Numbered from the stretch's first letter, positions 1 through 9,255 are shown. The stretch is 64,000 bases of DNA from Candidatus Kryptoniota bacterium (GCA_036567965.1 DATCTN010000026.1:186001-250000); one strand, 5' to 3'. Notes: a model not told the origin generated them from the letters alone. Program-made: numbers and translations.

Positions 1-1
1 G

Positions 2-1144
2 ACATTTCTAATCCCCGCTGAAGCGCTGAATGTATTCAGAAAGTCTGTGGACAAAGGCCGGGAGAGCGAATCCGGATGGAATCAGCTTCTTGAAAAGTAC
101 AGGAAGCAGTTCCCCGACCTCGGCGCAGAATTCCTCGCCTGGCTTTCCGGTGATGTGCCCGCCGCCGCACTTAACGATCTCCCTGGGTTTGATCCAGCGG
201 CCGGTGCGGTTGCGACTCGCACCGCGTCAGGAAAAGTCATGAGCGCGTTCGAACCCAAAATTAAAAATTTTCTCGGCGGCGCTGCGGACCTCTCACCCTC
301 GACTGACACATGCGTCAAAGGGCTTGGAGACTTCTCGTCGACATCAAGGACGGGTCGCAATTTCCACTTCGGCATCCGCGAACACGGCATGGGTGCGATA
401 ATCAACGGCATGGCAGTGCACGGTGGACTGATACCGTTCGGCTCGACATTCTTTGTGTTCACGGACTACATGCGGCCGCCGATGAGGCTCGCAGCAATTT
501 CCCATTTCAGGACTGTGTACGTCTTCACTCACGACAGCATCGGCCTGGGAGAAGACGGGCCGACCCACCAGCCTGTGGAACATTTCATGCTCATGAGGGC
601 GATACCGAATTTCGTGATGATCAGACCTGCCGATGCGAATGAGACCGTCGAGGCGTGGAAATATATTCTCGGATACAAGAAAGGGCCGATCGCGCTCGTG
701 CTGACGAGACAGAAGATCCCGGTCATCGACAGATCGAAATACGCGGCCGAATCCGAACTCCGGCGCGGAGCCTATGTTCTCGCCGACACCGGCAACCCGG
801 AAGCCATCATAATAGCGACGGGAAGTGAAGTCCATGTCGCCCTTAAAGCTTACGAGGAGCTCGCGTCGAAAGGCGCAAAAGTAAGGCTCGTCAGTATGCC
901 GAGTTGGGAAATTTTCGATACGCAGGACGCAGCGTACAGAGAATCTGTCCTTCCTGCAAAGGTCTGGCGGAGGGTTTCAATTGAGGCGGGCATTACGAAA
1001 GGTTGGAGCCGGTATGTCGGTGACCGCGGGATCAGCATCGGAGTCGACCGGTTCGGTTCGTCCGCGCCTGTTGATGTCGTAATGCGGGAATACGGAATAA
1101 CAAGTGCCGCAGTCAACGAAGCAGTTGAGAAGCTCCTGAAATAG
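2..1144 (+). CDS. tkt: Transketolase, C-terminal part (truncated by window edge)
   Basis: Transketolase moves two-carbon units between sugar phosphates in the pentose phosphate and Calvin-type pathways, using thiamine diphosphate. The frame is open from base 2 with no start, so the N-terminal cofactor-binding domain lies outside the window. Visible are the pyrimidine-binding domain motifs GAADLSPSTDTCVKG and GIREHGM, the GLGEDGPTHQPVEH stretch with its catalytic-region histidine, and the C-terminal domain with IIATGSEVHVA. It ends 34 bases before the isomerase gene on the same strand, consistent with a sugar-phosphate operon. The internal GTG at 47 is inside the conserved protein and is not the true start. 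Confidence 0.93.
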   Translation, partial: TFLIPAEALNVFRKSVDKGRESESGWNQLLEKYRKQFPDLGAEFLAWLSGDVPAAALNDLPGFDPAAGAVATRTASGKVMSAFEPKIKNFLGGAADLSPSTDTCVKGLGDFSSTSRTGRNFHFGIREHGMGAIINGMAVHGGLIPFGSTFFVFTDYMRPPMRLAAISHFRTVYVFTHDSIGLGEDGPTHQPVEHFMLMRAIPNFVMIRPADANETVEAWKYILGYKKGPIALVLTRQKIPVIDRSKYAAESELRRGAYVLADTGNPEAIIIATGSEVHVALKAYEELASKGAKVRLVSMPSWEIFDTQDAAYRESVLPAKVWRRVSIEAGITKGWSRYVGDRGISIGVDRFGSSAPVDVVMREYGITSAAVNEAVEKLLK

Positions 1145-1178
1145 TTGCTGCTCAAAATCTAATTCAAACGAAAGCGCC

Positions 1179-2864
1179 ATGTCGATCAAATATGAATTTG
1201 CAGCAGGAAAATACCAGTCTGACTTCTCAAGCGCGCTGACTCAATTGTCGGGCGAGAATTTCCTCGCGAGACTCTGGGAAAAAGATGGATCTCTCTGGTC
1301 TGATGAACCGGCGCATAGGGCGGTTGCACTTAACAGGCTTGGCTGGCTCAACCTTCCTTCGAGGATGATTCGGGAAGCAAGTGTTCTTGAGGATTACGCA
1401 AGCGCTGAATCTTATAGGAAATTCACTCACATCGTCCACCTCGGGATGGGAGGGAGCAGCCTCGCGCCTGAAGTCCTGTTCCGAAGTATAGCCTCTGCTG
1501 AAGGATATCCCGAGTTGACTGTTCTCGACTCAACCGATCCCGATCAGATCGAGTCGGTATTGCAGAAGATCAAATTGGAATCATCACTCTTTATCGTAGC
1601 CTCCAAGTCCGGCACAACCATCGAGACGCATTCACTCGCGAAGTTCTTTTATGAAACGATGTTGAATCGATATCCGGAAAACATTGCGAGTCACTTCATC
1701 GCAATAACTGATCCGGGTACTGCCTTGCAGACCGCAGGCGAAGCGAAGTACGCGCGCGTCTTCCTGAACCCGCCCGACATCGGCGGTCGTTACTCGGCGT
1801 TGAGTTATTTCGGATTAGTGCCTTTCGCGCTGATCGGAGGCGATCTCACGCGATTCCTCCGGAAAAGTGTGGAAGAGGAAAATGCTTGCGGACCAACAAT
1901 GCCGACCCCGGATTGCAGCGCCGTCCAACTTGGAGCATTCCTTGGAGCTCTCTGTAGCGCGGGCGCCAACAAGTTGACGATCGAAACGAGTCCGACAATT
2001 TCAACTGTCGGATGGTGGATTGAACAACTAGTCGCGGAAAGCACAGGGAAGAATGGAAAGGGAATCCTCCCTGTGACGGGCGAGGAAATGACCGTTCCGA
2101 GTTTCTATTCGTCCGATCGGGTGTTCGTCCATATGAAAATTCGAGGTGATGTCGAACTCGAAAAAGAGGAAAAGCTTAGAATCCTGAGTCAAAATGGATT
2201 TCCCGTCGTCTCGATTCAACTCGATGAGGTTTTCGATCTTTCCGGACTGATGTACCAGTGGGAAGTTGCTACGGCTGCAGCGTCTGCGATCATTCGCGTC
2301 GACCCGTTTGACGAGCCGAATGTCACCGAAAGCAAGGACAACACGAAGATGCTCCTGCACCAATTTGAATCGAAGGGGAGCATCCAATTCGACGAGGTGC
2401 CGCTTATATCCGGTCCCGAGAAGATTTACGGAAATGTCGAGCGTTCAGGAAATGTCTACTCGGTATTGAACAGTTTGTTCGGCCGGAACAAGGCGGGCGA
2501 ATATCTTGCGATCATGGCATACCTCCCTCGCGTCGACGAGGTCGACGAGCTGCTCGAGAGACTGAGAGTTTTGCTGAGGAACCGCCTGAGGATACCGGCT
2601 ACGGTCGGCTATGGGCCGAGGTTCCTCCATTCAACCGGTCAGTTTCACAAAGGTGGTACGCCGAACGGACTCTTCCTGCAATTCGTGCATTCGCCCGCGG
2701 CGACCTATAAGATCCCGGGAGAAGATTACGATTTCGCAACGTTGATTCGGGCACAGGCGGCGGGAGACTATCTCGCGTTGAAGCGAAAGGGGAAACCCGT
2801 AGTCTCGATTCACCTTTCGGACTACCTGGCCGACTTGAAAAAGATTATTGCCGGAATTGTCTGA
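1179..2864 (+). CDS. pgi: Glucose-6-phosphate isomerase, long form related to the PGI half of transaldolase/PGI fusions
   Basis: Predicted to interconvert glucose 6-phosphate and fructose 6-phosphate in the cytosol. At 561 residues it is complete. The sugar-phosphate-binding SIS motifs are visible: HLGMGGSSLAPEV near residue 90, VASKSGTTIETHS near 150, and IGGRYSALSYFG near 208. The region WWIEQLVAESTGKNGKG carries the expected catalytic glutamate, and GPRFLHSTGQFHKGG near residue 485 the C-terminal histidine region. These spellings resemble the isomerase half of the bifunctional transaldolase/isomerase proteins of Chlorobi and Cyanobacteria rather than ordinary Pgi. Here it stands alone behind tkt, so transaldolase, if encoded, must be a separate gene. 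The start ATG at 1179 follows tkt by 34 bases. Confidence 0.9.
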   Translation: MSIKYEFAAGKYQSDFSSALTQLSGENFLARLWEKDGSLWSDEPAHRAVALNRLGWLNLPSRMIREASVLEDYASAESYRKFTHIVHLGMGGSSLAPEVLFRSIASAEGYPELTVLDSTDPDQIESVLQKIKLESSLFIVASKSGTTIETHSLAKFFYETMLNRYPENIASHFIAITDPGTALQTAGEAKYARVFLNPPDIGGRYSALSYFGLVPFALIGGDLTRFLRKSVEEENACGPTMPTPDCSAVQLGAFLGALCSAGANKLTIETSPTISTVGWWIEQLVAESTGKNGKGILPVTGEEMTVPSFYSSDRVFVHMKIRGDVELEKEEKLRILSQNGFPVVSIQLDEVFDLSGLMYQWEVATAAASAIIRVDPFDEPNVTESKDNTKMLLHQFESKGSIQFDEVPLISGPEKIYGNVERSGNVYSVLNSLFGRNKAGEYLAIMAYLPRVDEVDELLERLRVLLRNRLRIPATVGYGPRFLHSTGQFHKGGTPNGLFLQFVHSPAATYKIPGEDYDFATLIRAQAAGDYLALKRKGKPVVSIHLSDYLADLKKIIAGIV

Positions 2865-2873
2865 GGGCAAGCC

Positions 2874-4352
2874 TCAAAAGAAGAATAGCGGCATCGCAAC
2901 AGCACCCACAACGCTCGCAGCAAAATTCACGACATCATTATTGATCCACCGGTATCCCTGCACGAGAACAGTTTCACCCCCGTTACAGTGAGTCCGTCTC
3001 TCTGTTATCTTTCCGCATGTGCCGCACCTGTACTGAGACTGAAGAGTCCCGCCGAGTATGCTGTCCGCAAGACTTCCTATCGCGCCGCTTAACGCGCCAG
3101 CTGCTATGAACCGCACCGGGAAAACTGAGTATCCGCCGGCGAGCGGAAGTGATATCACACCAAGTACTGCCGCCGAAAGAAATCCTGAGAATGTTCCGAG
3201 TGACGAAATCGCTCCGGACATCCCTTTTTCAACTCTTCTCATTGACGCGAGCGAATAGGGGTTTGATTTGGAAAATACTCCGATCTCAGTTGCAAGCGTG
3301 TCCGCGGTGACAGCTGCCAGCGATCCGACATATGCTAGGAACCAATGGTAGTTTGGATAGAGGCAATTTCCTATCAGCATCAACAGTCCAAATCCGCCAT
3401 TAGCGAACACCTGTGCCGCGTCCCGCGTGTGACTCTTCTCATAGAGAAGATTGTAGCCGGCCTTCTGCCTCGCGAACAACTTCGAGGCGAGACTTCCGAT
3501 AATGAAGAATGCGAGAATCGGCGCCGCCCACTTCCACTCGCCATATCCGAATATGAATCCTCCGAGTATGAATGTCGCGACCGCGCCGTCTGTGCCGAGA
3601 AATCTCAACTTGGCGGAAACATATGCCACCAGTAGGGCGAGAAACTCCCCGAGAATAAATACGCTAAGGGTTGATGGGTCGTTCGCCGCTATATACAAAA
3701 GAACAGCCGACGACAGAGGAACGGTCAGGTTGTCCGTGGCTCGCGGGGAGACCAGCTCGATAGCGGCGACCATGATGCCCACGGAGCACGAGACTCCTAT
3801 CAGTGCCCATGAAGTGAGAAAGGCTCCGGTTTGAGCACGAAAGAATGTCAGTCCAAACAGCGTGGCGGCGGCCGCTATAATGAACATCGCTGCGCCACCT
3901 TCGAACGTCTTCCTTTCGCCGAACGCGCCTACAGCATGAGCGTTACGCAGGTTCGAACCGACGATTGCGGCGGCAGGATCCGCTAGACCCATGATCAACA
4001 TGGCGGAGGATACGATGAACGGATGGCTGTCCCACAACAGGAGAACCAGGATCAGGAATGAAACGGGGTAGTAGACTGTGCCGAGATTTTTTCTGTCCGG
4101 GTTTATCCCTTTGAACATCCCGAGACGGACAGAAACGAAGTTGACGACGACAAATGTGCCGGCAAGAAGTGCGGGATAAAGTTTCGAGTGGAACAAGAGT
4201 GGAGCAAAGAACACGACCACGGCGACTGCCGCGTGGACAAATTCACGCGTCTTTTTTCCATCAACTTTGAAACGACCTTTCAGCAGGTCAGCAGCCACGA
4301 CGAAAAGAGTGAGCACGACGAGAATGAGAACAAAATTCAGGAATTCATTCAT
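2874..4352 (-). CDS. Fused prenol kinase (SEC59/VTE5-like) and DUF92 (VTE6-like) membrane protein
   Basis: This 492-residue polytopic membrane protein joins two families. Residues about 1-215 resemble dolichol/phytol kinases, with the REFVHAAVAVV stretch, ADPAAAIVG and KTFEGG matching the family's CTP-binding GD-AA-VG and K-EGS signatures. Residues about 225-492 are a DUF92 domain with GTDGAVATFILGG, ADTLATEIGVFSKSNP and a CGTCGK pair near residue 445. In plants and cyanobacteria the first family phosphorylates phytol and the second phosphorylates phytyl phosphate, so the fusion could convert a free prenol to its diphosphate for quinone, tocopherol or chlorophyll side chains. The frame runs upstream to 4436, but the promoter at 4360-4388 points to ATG 4352. 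The substrate is inferred. Confidence 0.82.
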   Translation of the reverse strand: MNEFLNFVLILVVLTLFVVAADLLKGRFKVDGKKTREFVHAAVAVVVFFAPLLFHSKLYPALLAGTFVVVNFVSVRLGMFKGINPDRKNLGTVYYPVSFLILVLLLWDSHPFIVSSAMLIMGLADPAAAIVGSNLRNAHAVGAFGERKTFEGGAAMFIIAAAATLFGLTFFRAQTGAFLTSWALIGVSCSVGIMVAAIELVSPRATDNLTVPLSSAVLLYIAANDPSTLSVFILGEFLALLVAYVSAKLRFLGTDGAVATFILGGFIFGYGEWKWAAPILAFFIIGSLASKLFARQKAGYNLLYEKSHTRDAAQVFANGGFGLLMLIGNCLYPNYHWFLAYVGSLAAVTADTLATEIGVFSKSNPYSLASMRRVEKGMSGAISSLGTFSGFLSAAVLGVISLPLAGGYSVFPVRFIAAGALSGAIGSLADSILGGTLQSQYRCGTCGKITERRTHCNGGETVLVQGYRWINNDVVNFAASVVGAVAMPLFFF

Positions 4353-4359
4353 CGGGAAA

Positions 4360-4388
4360 AAACTAAGAATAACCGGAGGAAAATACAA
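4360..4388 (-). promoter_or_regulatory. Promoter TTG-N20-TAGTTT for the prenol kinase fusion
   Basis: On the minus strand TTG (4388-4386) is followed by 20 bases and TAGTTT (4365-4360). The start codon at 4352 lies only 7 bases beyond, so the transcript would be leaderless or nearly so. It has the same geometry as eleven other sites in the window. Confidence 0.6.
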
Positions 4389-4419
4389 ATTCTGTCGCGA
4401 GTGGGCCGATTTGCTTATG

Positions 4420-4448
4420 TTGGACTTACTCTCCACGTTACTTAAATT
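4420..4448 (+). promoter_or_regulatory. Promoter TTG-N20-TAAATT for the hut cluster
   Basis: TTG at 4420-4422, 20 bases, then TAAATTTC from 4443. It lies 18 bases before hutH and diverges from the kinase promoter, so the two transcription units share a 114-base control region. Confidence 0.65.
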
Positions 4449-4466
4449 TCCAAAAAGGAAGCCATC

Positions 4467-6020
4467 ATGCCCGACCTTCTCCTCGACGGTGAGTCGCTAA
4501 CGGTCGAATCCGCATATCTCGCCGAGCGGCAAAGGATGAAAGTCTCCATATCGAAACCCGCAAGGAAGAAGATGGGCCGCTCGCGGAAAAAGATTGAAGA
4601 ATGGCTTTCCCGGGGCGACGCGATCTACGGCGTGACGACGGGGTTCGGAGAGTTTGCAACGGTCAACATACCTCACGAGAAGATAAAAGAGCTCCAGGTA
4701 AATTTGATCAGGAGCCACTCGGCGGGCACAGGCGATCCTCTTCCGCCGGATATCGCAAGGATGATAATTCTTTTGCGCGCTAATGCGCTGGCCAAAGGCT
4801 ACAGCGGAGTGACCCCGGAGGTCGTCGACAAACTTCTTGAAGCCTTCAACCTATACCTGATCCCGTTCATTCCATCGAAGGGCTCAGTTGGGAGCAGCGG
4901 TGATCTCGTTCAACTCGCGCATCTTGTCCTTGCACTGATCGGCGAAGGGAGCTTCATCGAAGATGGAAGAATCGTTCCATCCGCTGAAGTCCTCCGAAAA
5001 AACAAAATCGATCCGCTTGTTCTCTCCGCAAAGGAGGGACTCGCGCTTGTGAACGGCACTCAAATGATGGGGGCATTCGCAGTCCATTGCGTTTACGAGG
5101 CACTTCAGCTCGCAAAGATCTTCGATATCACCGGTGCATTGAGCGTGGAGGCGCTTCGTGGAACTGATGTCGCATTCGACGAGCGAATTCACAAGCTGAG
5201 ACCCTACCGCGGCCAGCTCGCTTGCGCTAAGAATGTGAGACGCCTCCTTGCCGGAAGCGAGATACGCAAGTCTCATTTGCATGACGATCCTCGCGTGCAG
5301 GATGCTTATTCACTCCGCTGTATGCCCCAGGTGCACGGCGCGATTCGCGACACGATAGAGTTCTGTAAGAAACAGGTGAACGTCGAGATAAACTCCGCAA
5401 CGGACAATCCGCTGATTATCGCCGAAGATGAGACCCACCTCGAAGGCGGAAATTTCCACGGCGAGCCGCTCGCACTAGTTTGCGATTATCTCGCAATCGG
5501 TCTGAGCGAATACGCCAGTATTTCAGAACGAAGAGTGGAGCGGATGGTAAACGGCCAGCTCAGCGGCCTTCCGAAATTCCTGAGTGAGGATGGCGGACTG
5601 AATTCGGGCATGATGATCGCACAATACACAGCCGCCTCGCTCGTCAGCGAGAACAAAGTCCTATCACATCCGGCGAGTGTTGACTCGATACCGACAAGCG
5701 CAAACCAGGAAGATCACAACTCTATGGGCTCAATCGCAGCACTGAAATGCTACCAGGTGCTCGAAAATGTGTGGAGAGTCGCGGCGATCGAGCTTCTTGT
5801 CGCCTGCCAGGCAATAGATTTCGCGAGGAAGCTCGCCGGCAAAGGCCGCGAACTCAATTGTGGAAAAGGTACCGAAAAAGTCTACAGGCTTGTCCGCAAG
5901 AAAATTTCGCATTTGGACAGGGACCGCGTACTCTACAGGGACATAGAAAACGCACTTGGGATGTTAAAATCTGGCGACATTATCAACGCGGCTGAGAGTG
6001 AATCGGGAGAACTCGAATAA
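4467..6020 (+). CDS. hutH: Histidine ammonia-lyase (Ser-Ser-Gly MIO triad)
   Basis: Deaminates histidine to urocanate, the first step of histidine breakdown. The 517-residue protein has the family blocks YGVTTGFGEFA, NLIRSHSAG (His84, equivalent to the substrate-binding His83 of the Pseudomonas enzyme), VQDAYSLRCMPQVHG, NSATDNPL and QEDHNSMGS. The catalytic MIO cofactor normally forms from Ala-Ser-Gly. Here residues 143-145 read Ser-Ser-Gly within GSVGSSGDLVQLAH, so the cyclising serine and glycine are kept and only the first residue differs. The start ATG at 4467 sits just after a well-formed promoter and an AAGGAAG stretch. Location next to hutU supports histidine over phenylalanine or tyrosine as substrate. 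Confidence 0.93.
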   Translation: MPDLLLDGESLTVESAYLAERQRMKVSISKPARKKMGRSRKKIEEWLSRGDAIYGVTTGFGEFATVNIPHEKIKELQVNLIRSHSAGTGDPLPPDIARMIILLRANALAKGYSGVTPEVVDKLLEAFNLYLIPFIPSKGSVGSSGDLVQLAHLVLALIGEGSFIEDGRIVPSAEVLRKNKIDPLVLSAKEGLALVNGTQMMGAFAVHCVYEALQLAKIFDITGALSVEALRGTDVAFDERIHKLRPYRGQLACAKNVRRLLAGSEIRKSHLHDDPRVQDAYSLRCMPQVHGAIRDTIEFCKKQVNVEINSATDNPLIIAEDETHLEGGNFHGEPLALVCDYLAIGLSEYASISERRVERMVNGQLSGLPKFLSEDGGLNSGMMIAQYTAASLVSENKVLSHPASVDSIPTSANQEDHNSMGSIAALKCYQVLENVWRVAAIELLVACQAIDFARKLAGKGRELNCGKGTEKVYRLVRKKISHLDRDRVLYRDIENALGMLKSGDIINAAESESGELE

Positions 6021-6036
6021 TGGAACGGAGACGAAT

Positions 6037-6306
6037 ATGGAAGTGACATTTCAAGTGAGCCTTTATCCAATCGCGCAAACGAATTTCCGGAAACCGATAA
6101 ACGGATTCATAGCGAATTTGAAATCGGATCAATTGAAATTGGAAGTTCAGGAGACTTCAACGATTGGGATCGGCGACATCGAACTGGTTTTTGAGTCGTT
6201 GAAGCAAGCTTATAAGCAAGCATGTGGGTCGGGCGCCACTGTCATGGTACTGACAATAGTTAACGAGCACCCGACCAGGGAAGAGCTGAACAAATTGAAC
6301 GAATGA
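6037..6306 (+). CDS. Small YkoF-like (thiamine/HMP-binding fold) protein
   Basis: An 89-residue soluble protein resembling one repeat of the YkoF/thiamine-binding family: a beta strand with QVSLYPIAQTNF, a middle strand around STIGIGDIELVFESLKQA, and a final VMVLTIVNEHP strand. In Bacillus, YkoF binds hydroxymethylpyrimidine or thiamine; the ligand here is unknown. I place the start at ATG 6037 because an ACGGAG sequence precedes it; the frame could also begin at GTG 5998 inside hutH. It sits between hutH and the deaminase gene, spaced 16 and 38 bases, so it is co-transcribed. A role binding an imidazole or pyrimidine compound is only a guess. Confidence 0.65.
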   Translation: MEVTFQVSLYPIAQTNFRKPINGFIANLKSDQLKLEVQETSTIGIGDIELVFESLKQAYKQACGSGATVMVLTIVNEHPTREELNKLNE

Positions 6307-6344
6307 CACTTTGTTGAATGAGTACTAATACACAGGAGAGCTGA

Positions 6345-7427
6345 ATGCCGGGTTTGTCTAAAGCTATCAAAGAAATGCCGAAGGTGCTTCTGCATGACCA
6401 CCTCGACGGCGGCCTCAGGCCGAAGACCGTCATCGAGCTTGCCCGTGATCAGAAGTACAAAAAACTTCCCACTCAGGATCCGGAGGAGTTGGCGGAGTGG
6501 TTCCATCGAGGCGCGAATCGAGGAAGTCTTCCTCTCTACCTTGAAGGTTTTGCTCACACCACCGGTGTTATGCAGACGGACGAAGCGCTCGAGCGTGTTG
6601 CCTATGAAATGATTGAGGATATGAAGAAAGACCATGTTGTGTACGTCGAGACCCGATTCGCGCCTGTGTTTCACACGCAAGGAGGGCTTCACTGGGAAGA
6701 GGTGGTCGCGTCCGTGCTGCGCGGACTCGAGAAGGGGAGGAAAGATTTTGGCGTAGGATACGGTCTGATCATCTCGGCCATGAGAAACATGAACCTCAGC
6801 GAGGAGATGGCGCAGCTCGCGGTGGATTTCAGGGAGCGCGGTGTAGTCGGGTTCGATCTTGCAGGCGAAGAGGGAGGCTATCCCCCGAAAAAGCACGTCG
6901 ATGCGTTCCACTATATTCAAAGACAAAATTTCAACATAACGATCCACGCCGGTGAAGGATTTGGAATGGAATCGATCTGGCAGGCGATACAATGGTGCGG
7001 AGCTCACCGTATCGGACACGCGACGCGACTGATAGATGACATCATCCAGTCCGACGGAAAAACTGTCAAGCTCGGCACTCTCGCCCAATATATCCTCGAC
7101 AAACGGATTCCTCTGGAAATTTGCCCGAGCTCGAACGTTCACACCGGAGCAGCAAAGGACATTGAACATCATCCATTCGGAGTCTACTTCCGTGAGAAGT
7201 TTCGCGTTACCGTAAATACGGACAACCGGCTCATGAGCGCGACGAATATTTCTAAAGAATTTCAAATCGTTGCAGACGTCTTTCGTGTATCATTCGATGA
7301 CATGGAAAAGCTCACCATCAATTCCATGAAGAGTGCTTTCCTCCCTTATGGCGAGCGAATAAGATATATATATGAATCCATAAAGCCAGGATATGAGAAG
7401 CTTCGGAAGAAGTACAAGCTCAAATAG
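6345..7427 (+). CDS. add: Adenosine deaminase-family protein
   Basis: Predicted zinc hydrolase that deaminates adenosine or a related purine nucleoside. Metal and catalytic motifs are intact over 360 residues: LLHDHLDGG (His17, His19), TIHAGE with the metal histidine and catalytic glutamate, RIGHATRL, CPSSN, and NTDNRLMS, where the metal aspartate is followed by Asn as in actinobacterial Add proteins rather than the usual Asp. An ACAGGAGAG Shine-Dalgarno lies before ATG 6345. Its place inside a histidine-degradation cluster is unusual. Some members of this family act on 6-aminodeoxyfutalosine in menaquinone synthesis, so adenosine itself is likely but not certain. Confidence 0.85.
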   Translation: MPGLSKAIKEMPKVLLHDHLDGGLRPKTVIELARDQKYKKLPTQDPEELAEWFHRGANRGSLPLYLEGFAHTTGVMQTDEALERVAYEMIEDMKKDHVVYVETRFAPVFHTQGGLHWEEVVASVLRGLEKGRKDFGVGYGLIISAMRNMNLSEEMAQLAVDFRERGVVGFDLAGEEGGYPPKKHVDAFHYIQRQNFNITIHAGEGFGMESIWQAIQWCGAHRIGHATRLIDDIIQSDGKTVKLGTLAQYILDKRIPLEICPSSNVHTGAAKDIEHHPFGVYFREKFRVTVNTDNRLMSATNISKEFQIVADVFRVSFDDMEKLTINSMKSAFLPYGERIRYIYESIKPGYEKLRKKYKLK

Positions 7428-7509
7428 AAAAGTTATTTCTACCTGCGATGTATGAGGAAGGGTAAAATCGTTCAAGAAACTGACTTCGGAAAGATACCTG
7501 AGGCGTGAG

Positions 7510-9198
7510 ATGACAATCGAAGGGACTCTAAAAGCCGGGACCGGAGCGCGCGTGATACATGCGCCTCGTGGAACTAAACTGAATACGAAAGGATGGCAGC
7601 AGGAAGCGGCGCTCAGAATGCTGATGAACAATCTCGATCCGGAAGTTGCGGAGAAACCGGATGAGCTCGTGGTCTACGGGGGAAGCGGAAAGGCCGCGAG
7701 AAATTGGGAGGCGTTCGACGCGATCGTTGCAACACTAAAAAGATTGGAGAATGATGAGACTCTCCTGGTCCAATCGGGAAAACCGGTCGCGGTATTCAAG
7801 ACTTATGAGGAAGCGCCGCGGGTTCTTATCTCGAACGCGATGCTCGTCCCCGCCTGGGCGAATTGGGATGAGTTCAGGCGGCTCGAGCAGCTTGGCCTGA
7901 CAATGTTCGGCCAGATGACCGCGGGAAGCTGGATATATATCGGCACGCAGGGAATACTTCAGGGAACCTACGAAACATTCGGCGAAGCCGGGCGAAGACA
8001 TTTCGGGGGGACACTTGCAGGGAGATTCGTCCTCACGAGCGGACTCGGCGGGATGGGCGGCGCTCAACCGCTCGCTGCAACGATGAACGGAGCTGCATTT
8101 CTTGGAGTTGAAGTCGATCGAAGTAGAATCGAAAAGCGGCTGAAGACCGGATATCTCGACAGGATGAGCGAAAGCCTGGACGAGGCGCTCTCACTGGTGC
8201 TCGATGCAAAATCCAGAAAGACAACTCTTTCTGTCGGTCTCCTCGGAAACGCAGCCGACATAATTCCTGAAATCGTAAGGCGAAATATCGTTCCAGATCT
8301 CCTGACAGATCAGACGAGCGCGCACGACACTCTCAACGGATATGTGCCCGCAGGAATATCGTACGACGCCGCGCTCGAACTCCGCATTAAGAATCCACAG
8401 CGTTACATCTCGATGGCCCGCGATTCGATCGTATCTCACGTCAGGGGAATGCTTGAGCTGAAAAGACGCGGAGCAATCACGTTTGACTATGGTAATAATA
8501 TTCGCGGCGAGGCACAATCGGCGGGGGTAAAGGACGCATTCGAAATTCCGGGATTCGTGCCTGAGTTCATTCGACCTCTCTTCTGCGAGGGGAAAGGACC
8601 ATTCCGATGGGTAGCGCTCAGCGGCGACCCGGAGGACATTTTCGCGACTGACGAGGCGGTTGTGAAGACTTTTCCTGAGAACAGTCATCTCGTGAACTGG
8701 ATCGAAAAAGCTCGCAAGCATGTCCATTTCCAGGGACTCCCGGCAAGAATCTGCTGGCTCGGCTACCAGGAGCGGGACAAAATGGGATTGATCTTCAATG
8801 AACTTGTGAAGAGCGGGAAAGTGAAAGCTCCAATCGTAATCGGCCGCGACCACCTCGATGCGGGGAGTGTCGCCTCTCCGAACCGGGAAACTGAGAAAAT
8901 GAAGGATGGGTCGGACGCGATTGCCGATTGGCCTATATTGAACGCCCTACTGAACGCCGTCGGCGGTGCGAGCTGGGTTTCAGTCCACCATGGCGGAGGT
9001 GTCGGTATCGGCTTGTCGATCCATGCAGGGATGGTGGTAGTTGCCGACGGTACCGATGCCGCCGCTCGCAGGTTGAAGCGAGTACTAACGTATGATCCTG
9101 GAATGGGAGTCGTCAGACACGCTGATGCCGGTTACGAAGATGCGATCCGGGAAGCGCGCGATAAAAAGATCGATATGCCGATGCTTAAGAGGCTCTAA
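7510..9198 (+). CDS. hutU: Urocanate hydratase
   Basis: Converts urocanate to imidazolonepropionate using tightly bound NAD+ as an electrophile; second step of histidine degradation after HutH. The 562-residue length is normal for the family. Visible are the N-terminal [19 protein letters not shown], the glycine-rich [20 protein letters not shown] of the NAD+-binding domain, [12 protein letters not shown], the conserved cysteine at residue 415 in [12 protein letters not shown], and [19 protein letters not shown] near the C-terminus. It is 82 bases downstream of the deaminase gene with no evident promoter between them. The enzymes for later steps (hutI, and hutG or hutF) are not in this window. 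Confidence 0.96.
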   Translation: MTIEGTLKAGTGARVIHAPRGTKLNTKGWQQEAALRMLMNNLDPEVAEKPDELVVYGGSGKAARNWEAFDAIVATLKRLENDETLLVQSGKPVAVFKTYEEAPRVLISNAMLVPAWANWDEFRRLEQLGLTMFGQMTAGSWIYIGTQGILQGTYETFGEAGRRHFGGTLAGRFVLTSGLGGMGGAQPLAATMNGAAFLGVEVDRSRIEKRLKTGYLDRMSESLDEALSLVLDAKSRKTTLSVGLLGNAADIIPEIVRRNIVPDLLTDQTSAHDTLNGYVPAGISYDAALELRIKNPQRYISMARDSIVSHVRGMLELKRRGAITFDYGNNIRGEAQSAGVKDAFEIPGFVPEFIRPLFCEGKGPFRWVALSGDPEDIFATDEAVVKTFPENSHLVNWIEKARKHVHFQGLPARICWLGYQERDKMGLIFNELVKSGKVKAPIVIGRDHLDAGSVASPNRETEKMKDGSDAIADWPILNALLNAVGGASWVSVHHGGGVGIGLSIHAGMVVVADGTDAAARRLKRVLTYDPGMGVVRHADAGYEDAIREARDKKIDMPMLKRL

Positions 9199-9255
9199 AT
9201 TCCATCTGCGGATGCAATCCTCAATGTAGAAATTTCAAATGAGTCGACTGCGAAA

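Noticed and set aside
6210-7265. 351-residue open frame antisense to the adenosine-deaminase gene
   Set aside because: It is the shadow of a clearly conserved enzyme; codon pattern and homology support only the plus-strand reading.
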